Shown here one piece after another: positions 1 through 7,799 of a stretch of DNA of 64,000 bases; within the stretch, counting starts at the first letter, position 1; every line of letters starts with the position of its first letter. Source of the stretch: Ereboglobus sp. (GTDB lineage: Bacteria; Verrucomicrobiota; Verrucomicrobiia; Opitutales; Opitutaceae); the NCBI GenBank assembly GCA_029974595.1, contig JARKRC010000056.1:186001-250000 (forward strand), written 5' to 3'. The notes under the pieces are model-generated. The model ran no database searches. It worked only from the letters and a program-made list of their open reading frames with translations, and was not told the origin of the DNA. A program made the position numbers and the translations under genes.

Positions 1-591
1 GGCGTGAAGCGCGTGATTATTTCCACCTACCAGTCCGTGTCCGGCACGGGCGCGGAGGCGGTGCGCGAGCTCGAAGACCAGGTTCAGGCGCACGTCGCCG
101 GCAAGCCGCTCGTGAACAAAGTTTATCCGTATCAAATCGCCTTCAACTGCATCCCGCACATCGACTCGTTCGATGCGACCGGCTACACCGGTGAGGAAAC
201 GAAAATGGCGATGGAGACCCGCAAGATCATGGGCCTGCCCGACCTGAAAGTCTCGGCCACGACCGTGCGCGTTCCCGTGGTGCGCGCGCATTCGATCTCG
301 GTTTGTGCGGAGTTCGAGCGTCCGGTGGATGTCGAAAAAGCGCGTGTCGCCGTCGCCGCGTTTCCCGGCGCGGAGCTCGTCGATGATCCGGCGAACAAGA
401 AATATCCGACCCCGCTCGACTTTGCCGAAAAGGCGAAGTGCGGCGTGGGGCGCATCCGCAAGGACACCGCATTTGAAAACGGCCTCTCCTTCTGGGTGAG
501 CGGTGACAACCTCTGGAAGGGCGCGGCGCTCAACGCCGTGCAGAACGCCGAGCTGATGATCCGCGAAGGCCTGCTCAAGCCGAAGGCTTGA
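1..591 (+). CDS. asd: Aspartate-semialdehyde dehydrogenase, C-terminal part (5' end outside window)
   Basis: This is the C-terminal ~196 residues of aspartate-semialdehyde dehydrogenase, which makes L-aspartate 4-semialdehyde from aspartyl-phosphate for lysine/diaminopimelate, threonine and methionine synthesis in the cytoplasm. The visible part has the dimerisation/catalytic domain pattern of the family: VPVVRAHS (substrate and catalytic His segment) near residues 90-97 of the fragment, and the C-terminal stretch ending in GDNLWKGAALNAVQNAE that packs on the NADP domain. The reading frame is open to base 1, so the true start, the NADP-binding domain and the catalytic Cys lie upstream of the window. 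The GTG/ATG-like codons near base 4 are internal. A strong terminator follows 50 bases downstream. Identification is by recognised family motifs. Confidence 0.93.
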   Translation, partial: GVKRVIISTYQSVSGTGAEAVRELEDQVQAHVAGKPLVNKVYPYQIAFNCIPHIDSFDATGYTGEETKMAMETRKIMGLPDLKVSATTVRVPVVRAHSISVCAEFERPVDVEKARVAVAAFPGAELVDDPANKKYPTPLDFAEKAKCGVGRIRKDTAFENGLSFWVSGDNLWKGAALNAVQNAELMIREGLLKPKA

Positions 592-640
592 GCGCTGCCC
601 GCCGTTTTGCGGACGCCAACAGACTCACACAACCAATCAC

Positions 641-674
641 GCGGCGCGGACGGAAACATCCGCGCCGCTTTTTT
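641..674 (+). terminator. Rho-independent terminator of asd
   Basis: A perfect 10-bp GC-rich stem (GCGGCGCGGA at 641-650 with TCCGCGCCGC at 659-668) with an 8-base loop is followed directly by TTTTTT at 669-674. It lies 50 bases after the asd stop codon and before the tRNA gene. Confidence 0.9.
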
Positions 675-764
675 GCGCGTGGATGTTGCGTATGAATTGC
701 GCGTGTGGAAAAGAGTCTTGTCAGCCGGAAGGCGAGGCGGCTTATTGACGCGCCTGCCTGACGC

Positions 765-841
765 GGACGCTTAGCTCAGTTGGTTAGAGCATCTCGTTTA
801 CACCGAGAGGGTCGGGGGTTCGAGTCCCTCAGCGTCCACCA
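765..841 (+). tRNA. tRNA-Val, anticodon UAC
   Basis: A full cloverleaf can be drawn. The acceptor stem is GGACGCT (765-771) with AGCGTCC (831-837). The D stem is GCTC/GAGC. The anticodon stem TCTCG/CGAGA (792-796, 804-808) encloses the loop TTTACAC, giving anticodon TAC at 799-801. The T-arm carries GGTTCGAGTCC. A discriminator A (838) and an encoded CCA end (839-841) are present. UAC decodes valine GUA codons. Confidence 0.97.
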
Positions 842-877
842 GATTTGTTTCTGGCCGTTACCAGACTTCCTGCCTCG

Positions 878-1942
878 TCAGGTGCGCGTGGAGTCGCGTG
901 CTATCAATTCGGCGCGCAAGAGCACCCGCCTTGCGGGCATGTGAGGCTGGCGCAAGCGGCCCAGCATCGTTTCGACTGCCGCCATGCCGAGTGCTTCGTA
1001 GGGCTGGCGCATTGTCGTCAGCGGAGGCGTGAGCAGGCGCGCGTAACGCACGTCGTCGAAGCCCGCGAACTTCAGGCGCGGCGGCAAAATGCGCCGGTCC
1101 AGCCGTCTGCACGTTTGCAGCAACGCGGCAGCCGTTGCGTCATTCGAGCAGATCACGGCGTCGGGTTTCGCCTTCGTCATGATTCTGCGGACAAATCCGT
1201 CGTCCTCCGGATTCCCCACGATGAATTCAATTTTCGCGCCCCCCATGCGCTCCACGGCTGCGCGCGCGCCGGAGAGCCGCAGGTTTGTGCTCGCCGGGTA
1301 ATCGGGGCGCACGAGCAGCACGAGCCGTTTGCATCCGCGTTCCAGCACGTGCGTGAAGAGATCGAAGGCGGCAAAGAAATCATCGATTCCCACCAGGTCG
1401 TAATCGCTGCGTTCAGGAAAGTCCCCCACGTCGCGATCGAGCAGCACGACCGCCAGCCCGCGATGGCGCAATCTTTCCGCGAGGTTGCGATTTATTGCTG
1501 CGCGTACCGGATGGTGCTCAATCGGCGCAAAAAACACGCCCGCCACTTTTCTATCGGCCCACTCGCGGGCGATCGCATCGGGCGCGCGATCGGCCATGGC
1601 CGTCCCCATGACGAGGTCCCATCCGGACTGCCTTGCCGCGCGCGTGATTTCCGCCGAGAGCGGCTGCATGATTTCCGTGCGCTCCAAGCCGTCGGCGAGC
1701 AACCCCAGCGTGCCTTTTGCGAGGGCGGGTTCCTTCACAAAGGAGCCCGAGCCCGCGTGACGTTCCACGAGTCCGAGCCGCTGCAATTCCCTCAGGGCTT
1801 GCGCGACGGTCGGGCGGGAGACGCCGAATTTCCGGGCGAGCGCCACTTCGCTGGGCAGTTTGCCGCCCTGCCTGAATTCGCCGCGTTTGATGGCCTCCTG
1901 CAAATGCTGGAAGATGGCCGCGTGTTTGTGAAGTGCGCTCAT
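878..1942 (-). CDS. GntR-type HTH / periplasmic-binding-protein-like transcriptional repressor
   Basis: A 354-residue regulator. Residues 1-70 form a GntR winged helix (recognition segment GVSRPTVAQALRELQRLGLVERHAGSGSF). Residues ~75-350 form a LacI/PBP1-type sugar-sensing domain, including CSNDATAAALL and KFAGFDDVRYARLLTPPLTTMRQP, typical of the effector domain of this class. This AraR-like arrangement (GntR DNA-binding head on a LacI-type core) usually responds to a sugar or oligosaccharide. The gene is divergent from the heptose operon, with 100 bp between the two starts. A perfect 10-bp palindrome lies 13 bases upstream of its start codon and suggests autoregulation. Its targets are unknown; divergence from the neighbouring operon does not prove control of it. 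Confidence 0.85.
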   Translation of the reverse strand: MSALHKHAAIFQHLQEAIKRGEFRQGGKLPSEVALARKFGVSRPTVAQALRELQRLGLVERHAGSGSFVKEPALAKGTLGLLADGLERTEIMQPLSAEITRAARQSGWDLVMGTAMADRAPDAIAREWADRKVAGVFFAPIEHHPVRAAINRNLAERLRHRGLAVVLLDRDVGDFPERSDYDLVGIDDFFAAFDLFTHVLERGCKRLVLLVRPDYPASTNLRLSGARAAVERMGGAKIEFIVGNPEDDGFVRRIMTKAKPDAVICSNDATAAALLQTCRRLDRRILPPRLKFAGFDDVRYARLLTPPLTTMRQPYEALGMAAVETMLGRLRQPHMPARRVLLRAELIARDSTRT

Positions 1943-1954
1943 GGTGTCCTAAAT

Positions 1955-1964
1955 TGTCATGACA
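1955..1964. promoter_or_regulatory. Candidate operator, palindrome TGTCATGACA
   Basis: A perfect 10-bp palindrome, extended by partly matching A/T flanks, lies just upstream of the GntR-type regulator start codon in the divergent intergenic region. A second imperfect inverted repeat, CCAAT...ATTGG (1973-1995), lies beside it. Function as an operator is inferred from position and symmetry only. Confidence 0.4.
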
Positions 1965-2042
1965 GCTTTTTGCCAATTGCCAGATATTTTATTGGAATGA
2001 TCCGGACCTGCGTCGCACAACTGCGGCATCACTTCACCGCAC

Positions 2043-3983
2043 ATGTCCCGCAAACAATCATCCGCATTTGACTCGGTTTTCATGACCTCATCACGCCTCG
2101 GCGAGCTCATCGCCGCCATTGGCGGCGCCCGCGTCGGCGTCGTTGGCGATTTCTGCATCGACAGCTATTACATCATAGACATGTCGGCGTCGGAGTCCTC
2201 GCTCGAGACGGGCATTGCGACGCACCCGGTGCGCGAGCAGCGGCACACGCTCGGCGGCGCGGGAAACGTCATGGCCAACCTTCGTGCAATGGGCGCGGGC
2301 AAGCTCAGCGCCTTTGCCGTCATCGGGCCCGACCTCATTGGCGCGGAACTCATGCGCCAGCTCGCCGCGCTCGGCGTCGATGCCGGTGGAGTCATTTGCC
2401 AGCCGAAAAACTGGCAGACGCATTGCTACCTCAAGCCGATCGTCGATGGCGAGGAGACGAACCGTTGCGATTTCGGCGTCTTCAACGAAGTTTCACACGA
2501 AACGACGCGCGCGCTGCTTGCCGCCCTCGACGCGGCCCTGCCGGATCTCGACACGCTCATCATCAACCAGCAGTTCGAAAAAGGTCTGCATTCAGCCGAG
2601 TTTCAAGCCGGTCTCGAAGCGCTTCTCAGGAAGCATCACAAGGTGATTGCGCTCGCCGATTGCCGGCGCTTGCGCGAAGCCTACCCATCGGCGATTCGCA
2701 AACTCAACGACCATGAGGCCGCCCGCCTTTGCGGCAAAAACCACGGCCCGCGCGAACCCATCCCCCGCATCGTCGCGCTCGAGGCGGGCTCGCAACTTCA
2801 CGCTGCGGGGAAGCGGCCTGTTTTTATCACACGCGGACGCAATGGCTGTCTTGTGATCGACGATGCCGCGACGCACGAGATTCCCGGGCTGCACATCATC
2901 AAAAAAACCGATCCCGTTGGGGCGGGGGACAGCATGATGGCGGGCATTGCAGCGTGCCTTGCCGTCGGGGCCACGCCGGCGGAGGCCGCAACATTCGGCA
3001 ATTTTGTGGCAGGTGTGACCGTGCAAAAACTCCAGCAGACGGGCACCGCCTCGCCAGCCGAGATCCGGGCGATCGGTGAAAATGCCGACTACATTTATCA
3101 ATCGGAGCTGGCTGACGATTCGCGGCATGCGGTTTATCATGCCGGCACATCCATCGAGGTGTGCGAGCCGCTGCCGGAGAGCTTTGACATCCGCTATGCC
3201 ATTTTTGACCACGACGGCACCATCTCGACGCTTCGCCAAGGCTGGGAGCAGGTTATGGAGCCGATGATGGTTCGCGCGATTCTCGGCTTGAAATACACCA
3301 CCACCGACAAGGCTACCTACGAGCGTGTCGTGCATCAGTCGCGCGAGTTCATCGACAAGACCACCGGCATCCAAACGCTCCAGCAAATGGACGGGCTTGC
3401 GCAAATGGTCCGCGACGCCGGTTTTGTTCCCGAAAGCGAAATCCTGGACGCCCACGGCTACAAACGCATTTACAACGACGCGCTCATGAAGCTGGTCGAG
3501 GTGCGCAAAGCGCAGCACGCGCGCGGAGAACTCGGCGTCGAGGACTTCACGCTCAAAAACGCGGTCCCGCTCCTTCAGCGGCTCCACGAAGCCGGCGTGA
3601 AGCTCTTCCTCGCGAGCGGCACCGACGAACACGATGTCATCCTCGAAGCCGAGGCGCTCGGCTATGCGAATCTCTTCGAGGGCCGCATCTACGGCGCGAA
3701 CCAGGACATGACGCACGATGCCAAACGCATGGTGCTCGAACGGATCCTCGGCGAAATCGGCGGCGCGAACGCCGCGCACATTGTCACTTTCGGCGACGGC
3801 CCGGTGGAAATCCGCGAAACGCGCAAGCGCGGCGGCCTCACCGTCGGCATCGCCAGCAACGAGGTGCAGCGCTTCGGCCTCGCTCCCGAAAAACGCACGC
3901 GTGTCATCCGCGCGGGCGCGCATCTGGTCGTTTCCGATTATTCGCAACTCGACGCCCTTCTCACTCTTCTTCGCATAAAATGA
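2043..3983 (+). CDS. PfkB-family sugar kinase (HldE/RfaE domain I-like) fused to HAD phosphatase
   Basis: A 646-residue two-domain enzyme. Residues ~28-350 are a ribokinase/PfkB kinase with GGAGNVMANL (71-80), the sugar-binding signature, and TDPVGAGDSMMAG (~289-301), which holds the catalytic Asp and anion hole. They resemble the kinase half of HldE (RfaE1), which phosphorylates heptose 7-phosphate at C1. Residues ~385-646 are a HAD hydrolase with FDHDGT (nucleophile motif, ~388), LASGTDEH and FGDGPVE (~583). The next gene overlaps by 4 bases (ATGA) and encodes the matching nucleotidyltransferase, and the epimerase follows, so this fusion probably supplies the kinase and phosphatase steps of ADP-heptose synthesis. 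The HAD part looks more like the phosphoglycolate-phosphatase type than classical GmhB, so its substrate is inference. Met14 (2082) is an alternative start. Confidence 0.85.
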   Translation: MSRKQSSAFDSVFMTSSRLGELIAAIGGARVGVVGDFCIDSYYIIDMSASESSLETGIATHPVREQRHTLGGAGNVMANLRAMGAGKLSAFAVIGPDLIGAELMRQLAALGVDAGGVICQPKNWQTHCYLKPIVDGEETNRCDFGVFNEVSHETTRALLAALDAALPDLDTLIINQQFEKGLHSAEFQAGLEALLRKHHKVIALADCRRLREAYPSAIRKLNDHEAARLCGKNHGPREPIPRIVALEAGSQLHAAGKRPVFITRGRNGCLVIDDAATHEIPGLHIIKKTDPVGAGDSMMAGIAACLAVGATPAEAATFGNFVAGVTVQKLQQTGTASPAEIRAIGENADYIYQSELADDSRHAVYHAGTSIEVCEPLPESFDIRYAIFDHDGTISTLRQGWEQVMEPMMVRAILGLKYTTTDKATYERVVHQSREFIDKTTGIQTLQQMDGLAQMVRDAGFVPESEILDAHGYKRIYNDALMKLVEVRKAQHARGELGVEDFTLKNAVPLLQRLHEAGVKLFLASGTDEHDVILEAEALGYANLFEGRIYGANQDMTHDAKRMVLERILGEIGGANAAHIVTFGDGPVEIRETRKRGGLTVGIASNEVQRFGLAPEKRTRVIRAGAHLVVSDYSQLDALLTLLRIK

Positions 3984-4531
3984 ACAACCTATTCGCACCC
4001 AAAATCCTTACCGTCGCACAGGCTCGCGCCGAGCGCGACCGTCTCCACGCCGAGGGCAGGAAACTCGTTTTCACCAACGGCTGCTTCGACATTGTCCACA
4101 GAGGGCACGTCACCTACATGGCCTTCGCGCGTTCGCTCGGCGACGTTCTCTGCGTGGGCCTCAATAGCGATGCCTCCGTGCGCCGCAACAAAGGCCCGAA
4201 CCGTCCGATCAATTCCGAGGAGGACCGCGCCTGGGTGCTCGGCTCGTTGCGGGCGGTGGACTGCGTCGTGTTTTTTGACGAGGACGAGCCGAAGGAAATC
4301 ATAGGCAAAATCCTCCCTCATGTGCTCGTGAAAAGCCGCGATTGGGCGCATTACGTCAGCGGACGCGAGGCCGTCGAAGCGAGCGGCGGGAAGGTCGTCC
4401 TCGCCGACATGGTCGAGGGCCGCTCTTCCACCGGAACGATCGAGCGCGTGCTCGAGGTTTATGGCGGCAAGGGGAAAATCGACGTGAAGGCCATCGACGC
4501 CACCGCAAAACAAAAGGACGACGTCAAATGA
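3980..4531 (+). CDS. Heptose-1-phosphate adenylyltransferase-like nucleotidyltransferase (HldE/RfaE domain II)
   Basis: A 183-residue cytidylyltransferase-fold enzyme. FTNGCFD (31-37) and HRGH (40-43) form the HxGH nucleotide-binding site, and EGRSSTGTIERVL near the C-terminus is the family's ISTTxII-type element. It matches the stand-alone adenylyltransferase half of HldE, which activates D-glycero-beta-D-manno-heptose 1-phosphate to ADP-heptose. Its start overlaps the kinase stop (ATGA at 3980-3983) and its stop overlaps the epimerase start (ATGA at 4528-4531), so the three genes are translationally coupled. A related function on glycerol or ethanolamine phosphate is possible for the fold, but the neighbours make ADP-heptose the best reading. 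Confidence 0.88.
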   Translation: MNNLFAPKILTVAQARAERDRLHAEGRKLVFTNGCFDIVHRGHVTYMAFARSLGDVLCVGLNSDASVRRNKGPNRPINSEEDRAWVLGSLRAVDCVVFFDEDEPKEIIGKILPHVLVKSRDWAHYVSGREAVEASGGKVVLADMVEGRSSTGTIERVLEVYGGKGKIDVKAIDATAKQKDDVK

Positions 4532-5505
4532 ACACCGCTTCCACTGCGCCAATCATTGTGACCGGAGCCGCGGGTTTCATCGGCGCGAATGTCGTTGCCG
4601 AGCTCAATGCGCGCGGACGTTCGGACCTGATTCTTGTCGATGATCTCGGCAGGGAAGGAAAATGGAAAAACCTGCGCGGCCTCGCTTACGAGGACGTCCT
4701 TCCATCCGGTGATTTTCTTGCCCGCTGCGAGGCCGGACGGATTCCCGCGCCCGAGGCTGTTGTGCATCTCGGCGCATGCAGCGCGACCACCGAGAGCGAC
4801 GCCGGTTTCCTTCTGGAAAACAATTACCGCTACACCCGCCGCCTTTGCACGTGGGCGCTTTCTCATGGGGCGCGATTTGTCTATGCGTCGAGCGCCGCGA
4901 CGTATGGCGACGGTTCGCAGGGTTACGATGACGATATTGAAAAACTTCCCGCGCTCCGTCCCCTCAACATGTATGGCTATTCAAAACACATGTTCGACGA
5001 GTGGGCGCAGCGGCACGGTCTTTTCGACCGCATCGTGGGGTTGAAATATTTCAATGTTTACGGTCCGCGCGAAGATCATAAAGGCGACATGCGCTCGCTC
5101 GTGAACAAGTCCTACGCGCGCATTTTCGAGCACGGAAACATCGAGCTGTTTGCATCCGACCGGCCGGAGTATTGCGACGGCGAGCAAAAGCGCGATTTCA
5201 TCTATGTGAAGGATGTCGTCGACATGACGCTCCATTTCGCCACGCAACGCTCCGGCGGCGGTTTGTTCAACTGCGGCACGGGACTTGCGCGGACATGGAT
5301 GGACCTCGCAAACGCGCTCTTTGCCGCCATGGGCCGGCAGCCCGACATTCGCTTCATCCCCATGCCGGACGTGCTGCGCGGCAAATACCAATACTTCACG
5401 CAGGCGAACATGGCGAAAATGCGCGCCGCCGGTTATGCAAAACCGTTCACATCGCTTGAGGACGGCATTCGCGATTACGTGCAAAATCACCTGCAAAAAC
5501 AATGA
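4528..5505 (+). CDS. hldD: ADP-L-glycero-D-manno-heptose 6-epimerase
   Basis: A 325-residue short-chain dehydrogenase/epimerase. TGAAGFIG (12-19) is the Rossmann NAD(P)-binding loop, SSAATYG (121-127) gives the catalytic Ser/Thr, and YGYSK (149-153) is the YxxxK pair. The C-terminal half has the extended-SDR substrate domain (FNVYGPRE, GEQKRDFIYVKDV). These are hallmarks of HldD (RfaD), which converts ADP-D,D-heptose to ADP-L,D-heptose for lipopolysaccharide inner core or other heptosyl glycans. The open frame extends upstream to 4342, but the start at 4528 is chosen because it overlaps the preceding stop and directly precedes the Rossmann motif. It is the last gene of the operon. Confidence 0.92.
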   Translation: MNTASTAPIIVTGAAGFIGANVVAELNARGRSDLILVDDLGREGKWKNLRGLAYEDVLPSGDFLARCEAGRIPAPEAVVHLGACSATTESDAGFLLENNYRYTRRLCTWALSHGARFVYASSAATYGDGSQGYDDDIEKLPALRPLNMYGYSKHMFDEWAQRHGLFDRIVGLKYFNVYGPREDHKGDMRSLVNKSYARIFEHGNIELFASDRPEYCDGEQKRDFIYVKDVVDMTLHFATQRSGGGLFNCGTGLARTWMDLANALFAAMGRQPDIRFIPMPDVLRGKYQYFTQANMAKMRAAGYAKPFTSLEDGIRDYVQNHLQKQ

Positions 5506-5549
5506 CACGAAAGGGCGGAGGCGTTTGCGCGCACGTCCAGTGAGCGGCC

Positions 5550-5579
5550 TTGTCTTGCTTTTGCGCCGCAAAATGCAAT
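5550..5579 (+). promoter_or_regulatory. Candidate promoter of the LacI gene (possibly leaderless)
   Basis: TTGTCT (5550-5555) and TGCAAT (5574-5579) are separated by 18 bases and could be -35/-10 elements. Transcription would then begin within a few bases of the ATG at 5590. This fits the lack of any Shine-Dalgarno sequence and suggests leaderless mRNA. The -10 box lies inside the operator at 5574-5586. Weak consensus match; inference. Confidence 0.35.
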
Positions 5580-5586
5580 CGTTGCA
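5574..5586. promoter_or_regulatory. LacI-type operator, copy 1 (TGCAA-TCG-TTGCA)
   Basis: A 13-bp inverted repeat, TGCAA-N3-TTGCA, three bases upstream of the LacI-family start codon at 5590. The same repeat occurs at 6625, 30047 and 30082. It is placed for autoregulation of the repressor gene. Confidence 0.65.
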
Positions 5587-5589
5587 AAC

Positions 5590-6612
5590 ATGGCGTCGCA
5601 ATCCTTGAAAACCATAGCCGGGCGCACCGGCCTCTCCATTGCCACCGTTTCACGCGCGCTGAGCGGCTCGGGGCTCGTGCGCGAAAAAACACGGCTGGAA
5701 GTGCAGCGGATTGCCGACGAGATCGGCTACACCCGCCCGCCCTTGGTCGGGGCGATCATGTCGAGCCTCCGCCGCTCCTCGCAGCATAGATATCTCGGAA
5801 ACCTTGGCCTCATCTACATCGCGAAGCCGGACGAAACCGGCTGGATACCGTTTCACGAGGAATCGATCAAGGGCGCGCAGGCCCGGGCGACCGAGCTGGG
5901 TTTTAATCTCAGCGTTTTCCGCCATGTCCCGAAGGACAACCGCCACGCGGCGCTGAACCGTGTTTTGAAAAGCCGGGGCATCACGGGGCTTATTTTCATC
6001 AACGCGCAGGCGCAGGGCGATTTTTCCAGCTTCGACTGGACTCCCTTTGCCTCGGCGCAGATCGATTATCCCATTTCGGTTCCGGTTTTGCACACGATGG
6101 GAATCGATCATCACCGCACGCTGCGCATGGCGCTGACCCGGCTCATGGACATGGGTTACCGCCGGATCGGTTTTTTCATCGAACGCTACAAGGACATCCG
6201 GCTCGCCTACAGATGGTCGGGCGCATTCGCGGCGTTTCAGCGCGGCGCGGAGAAATTGAAGCCGATTCCCGAGCTGGAGCTGCCCTCGATCGATCGCGCC
6301 GTTTTTTTGAAATGGTTCAACCGCCACAAGCCCGACGTGATCGTCGGGCATAAAACGGTGGCGATGCGGTGGCTGCGCGAGGAGGGCGTGCGCGTGCCCG
6401 AGGATGCCGGCTTTTTCAATTTGAACTGGAACGAATCCGATGTTCCGTGCGCGGGCCTTGATTTGCAGGCCTCTGAGCAGGGGCAGGTCGCCGTCGAGTC
6501 TGTCGTCGCGCAAATCCACCAGTTTGACAAAGGCGTGCCCGATCACCCCAAGACAATCTACATCGAAGGCCGCTGGGTTGACGGTCCCACGCTCAAGCGC
6601 GCGAAAGCCTGA
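5590..6612 (+). CDS. LacI-family transcriptional repressor
   Basis: A 340-residue LacI/GalR regulator. The N-terminal HTH (residues ~5-30: TIAGRTGLSIATVSRALSG) is followed by the hinge helix region and a PBP1-like effector domain (residues ~65-335). The start at 5590 puts the HTH four residues from the N-terminus, as usual for the family. The 13-bp repeat TGCAA-N3-TTGCA lies three bases before its start and again upstream of the next operon at 6735. The same sequence occurs twice between the heparinase-like lyase and esterase genes near 30 kb. It therefore probably represses itself, the GH105/symporter operon and the distant lyase/esterase pair in the absence of an oligosaccharide inducer. 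The inducer cannot be read from the sequence. Confidence 0.9.
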   Translation: MASQSLKTIAGRTGLSIATVSRALSGSGLVREKTRLEVQRIADEIGYTRPPLVGAIMSSLRRSSQHRYLGNLGLIYIAKPDETGWIPFHEESIKGAQARATELGFNLSVFRHVPKDNRHAALNRVLKSRGITGLIFINAQAQGDFSSFDWTPFASAQIDYPISVPVLHTMGIDHHRTLRMALTRLMDMGYRRIGFFIERYKDIRLAYRWSGAFAAFQRGAEKLKPIPELELPSIDRAVFLKWFNRHKPDVIVGHKTVAMRWLREEGVRVPEDAGFFNLNWNESDVPCAGLDLQASEQGQVAVESVVAQIHQFDKGVPDHPKTIYIEGRWVDGPTLKRAKA

Positions 6613-6624
6613 AAAAACCGGTTT

Positions 6625-6637
6625 TGCAACGTTTGCA
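6625..6637. promoter_or_regulatory. LacI-type operator, copy 2 (TGCAA-CGT-TTGCA)
   Basis: The second copy of the TGCAA-N3-TTGCA repeat, extended by T and A flanks to TTTGCAACGTTTGCAAA (6623-6639). It lies between the LacI gene stop and the GH105-like gene start at 6735, where a promoter for the catabolic operon is expected. Confidence 0.7.
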
Positions 6638-6734
6638 AAGCGCGCCTGCTGACCTTTGCGCGCCGTGTGCGTGTCATTTTCGCATCACGTTCCCAGTCCC
6701 CTTTTCATAATCCAGACACCCGGCCCGCTTTTTC

Positions 6735-7787
6735 ATGTTCACGCAAACCGACACGCATTCTCTCCTCGATAAATTGGGAATCCGCACCATGACACCCGCA
6801 TCGGGCGTTACGCATCCGGATTTCATGATCAACTTTTCCATCTGGCAGTGGCACCAGGGCGTCGCGCTCCAAGGGCTTTATCAGGCCGGCAAGGCGCTGG
6901 GCGACGAGCGTTACCGGCGCTTCTGCACGGATTGGATTGCCGAGCGCCTTTCGGAAGGGACGCCCGCAAAAAGCATCAACAGCACGGCGCCCCTTCTGAC
7001 GGTCGCGTTTCTGCACGAGGAAACACCGCGTCCCGAATATGAAAAGCACTGCCGCGAGTTTGCCGAGTGGTGCATGAAAAGTGCGCCGCGCCTGCCCGAC
7101 GGCACCTACGAGCATTCCTGCACCGACAATGTTTATCCCCAGCAAGTGTGGGCCGACACGCTTTTCATGGGCGGTTATTTTCTTGCGAAGTGGGGTCGCA
7201 TGACCGGCGACGACGCGCTTGTCAACGAGGCCGCGCGGCAGTTTGCCAATCATTACCGTTATCTTCGCGATCCGGCAACGGGGCTTATTTTTCACGGTTA
7301 CGACGGCCTTCAGGGAAAACACATCGGGGTGCTGTGGGGCCGGGGCAATGGCTGGTATGCGGCGGCCACCGCCGAAGTCCTTGCGCTGCTCGGCGAGCAC
7401 CATCCCGCCCATGCGGGGATTCTTGCGGATTTGCGCGAGCAACTCGCCGGAGTCGCCGCCACGCAGGACGTTTCGGGCGGCTGGCGCACGGTGATGAACG
7501 AGCCGTCCAGCTATCTCGAAGCGACCGCCACCGCGGCGTTTGCCTGGGCTTTTTTGCGCGCCGCCGACCTTGGTTATGTTGACGCAAGCTATCGCGATCG
7601 CGCGGTGCGCGCATTCGACTTGCTCGAGGACTGGGTCAACGACGCCGGCGATCTTACGCACAGCTCCGCGGGCACGCCGATCAAACCCGATGCGGAGAGC
7701 TACAACGCGATTCCGTTTGCCGTCACGACATTCTCACAGGGCCTTGGCCTGCTCGCATTCGCCCAGGCGCTCAAATCCGACACATAA
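6735..7787 (+). CDS. GH105/GH88-like unsaturated rhamnogalacturonyl or glucuronyl hydrolase
   Basis: A 350-residue (alpha/alpha)6-barrel hydrolase of the YteR/GH105 type. These enzymes hydrate the 4,5-unsaturated uronic acid that polysaccharide lyases leave at the non-reducing end, releasing it from the oligosaccharide. QVWADTLFMGGYFLAKWG (~137-154) holds Asp141 at the position of the family's catalytic Asp. WGRGNGW (201-207) and the later SSYLEATATAAFAWAF helix are other family hallmarks. There is no signal peptide, so it is cytoplasmic. It is the first gene of a probable four-gene operon (12-27 bp gaps) with a symporter, under a LacI-type operator. This fits import of lyase products followed by hydrolysis. 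The exact subfamily and substrate are not resolved. Confidence 0.85.
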   Translation: MFTQTDTHSLLDKLGIRTMTPASGVTHPDFMINFSIWQWHQGVALQGLYQAGKALGDERYRRFCTDWIAERLSEGTPAKSINSTAPLLTVAFLHEETPRPEYEKHCREFAEWCMKSAPRLPDGTYEHSCTDNVYPQQVWADTLFMGGYFLAKWGRMTGDDALVNEAARQFANHYRYLRDPATGLIFHGYDGLQGKHIGVLWGRGNGWYAAATAEVLALLGEHHPAHAGILADLREQLAGVAATQDVSGGWRTVMNEPSSYLEATATAAFAWAFLRAADLGYVDASYRDRAVRAFDLLEDWVNDAGDLTHSSAGTPIKPDAESYNAIPFAVTTFSQGLGLLAFAQALKSDT

Positions 7788-7799
7788 AATACCCGCAAC

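Noticed and set aside
850-865. Terminator after the tRNA gene
   Set aside because: The stem is only 5 bp and no T-run follows.
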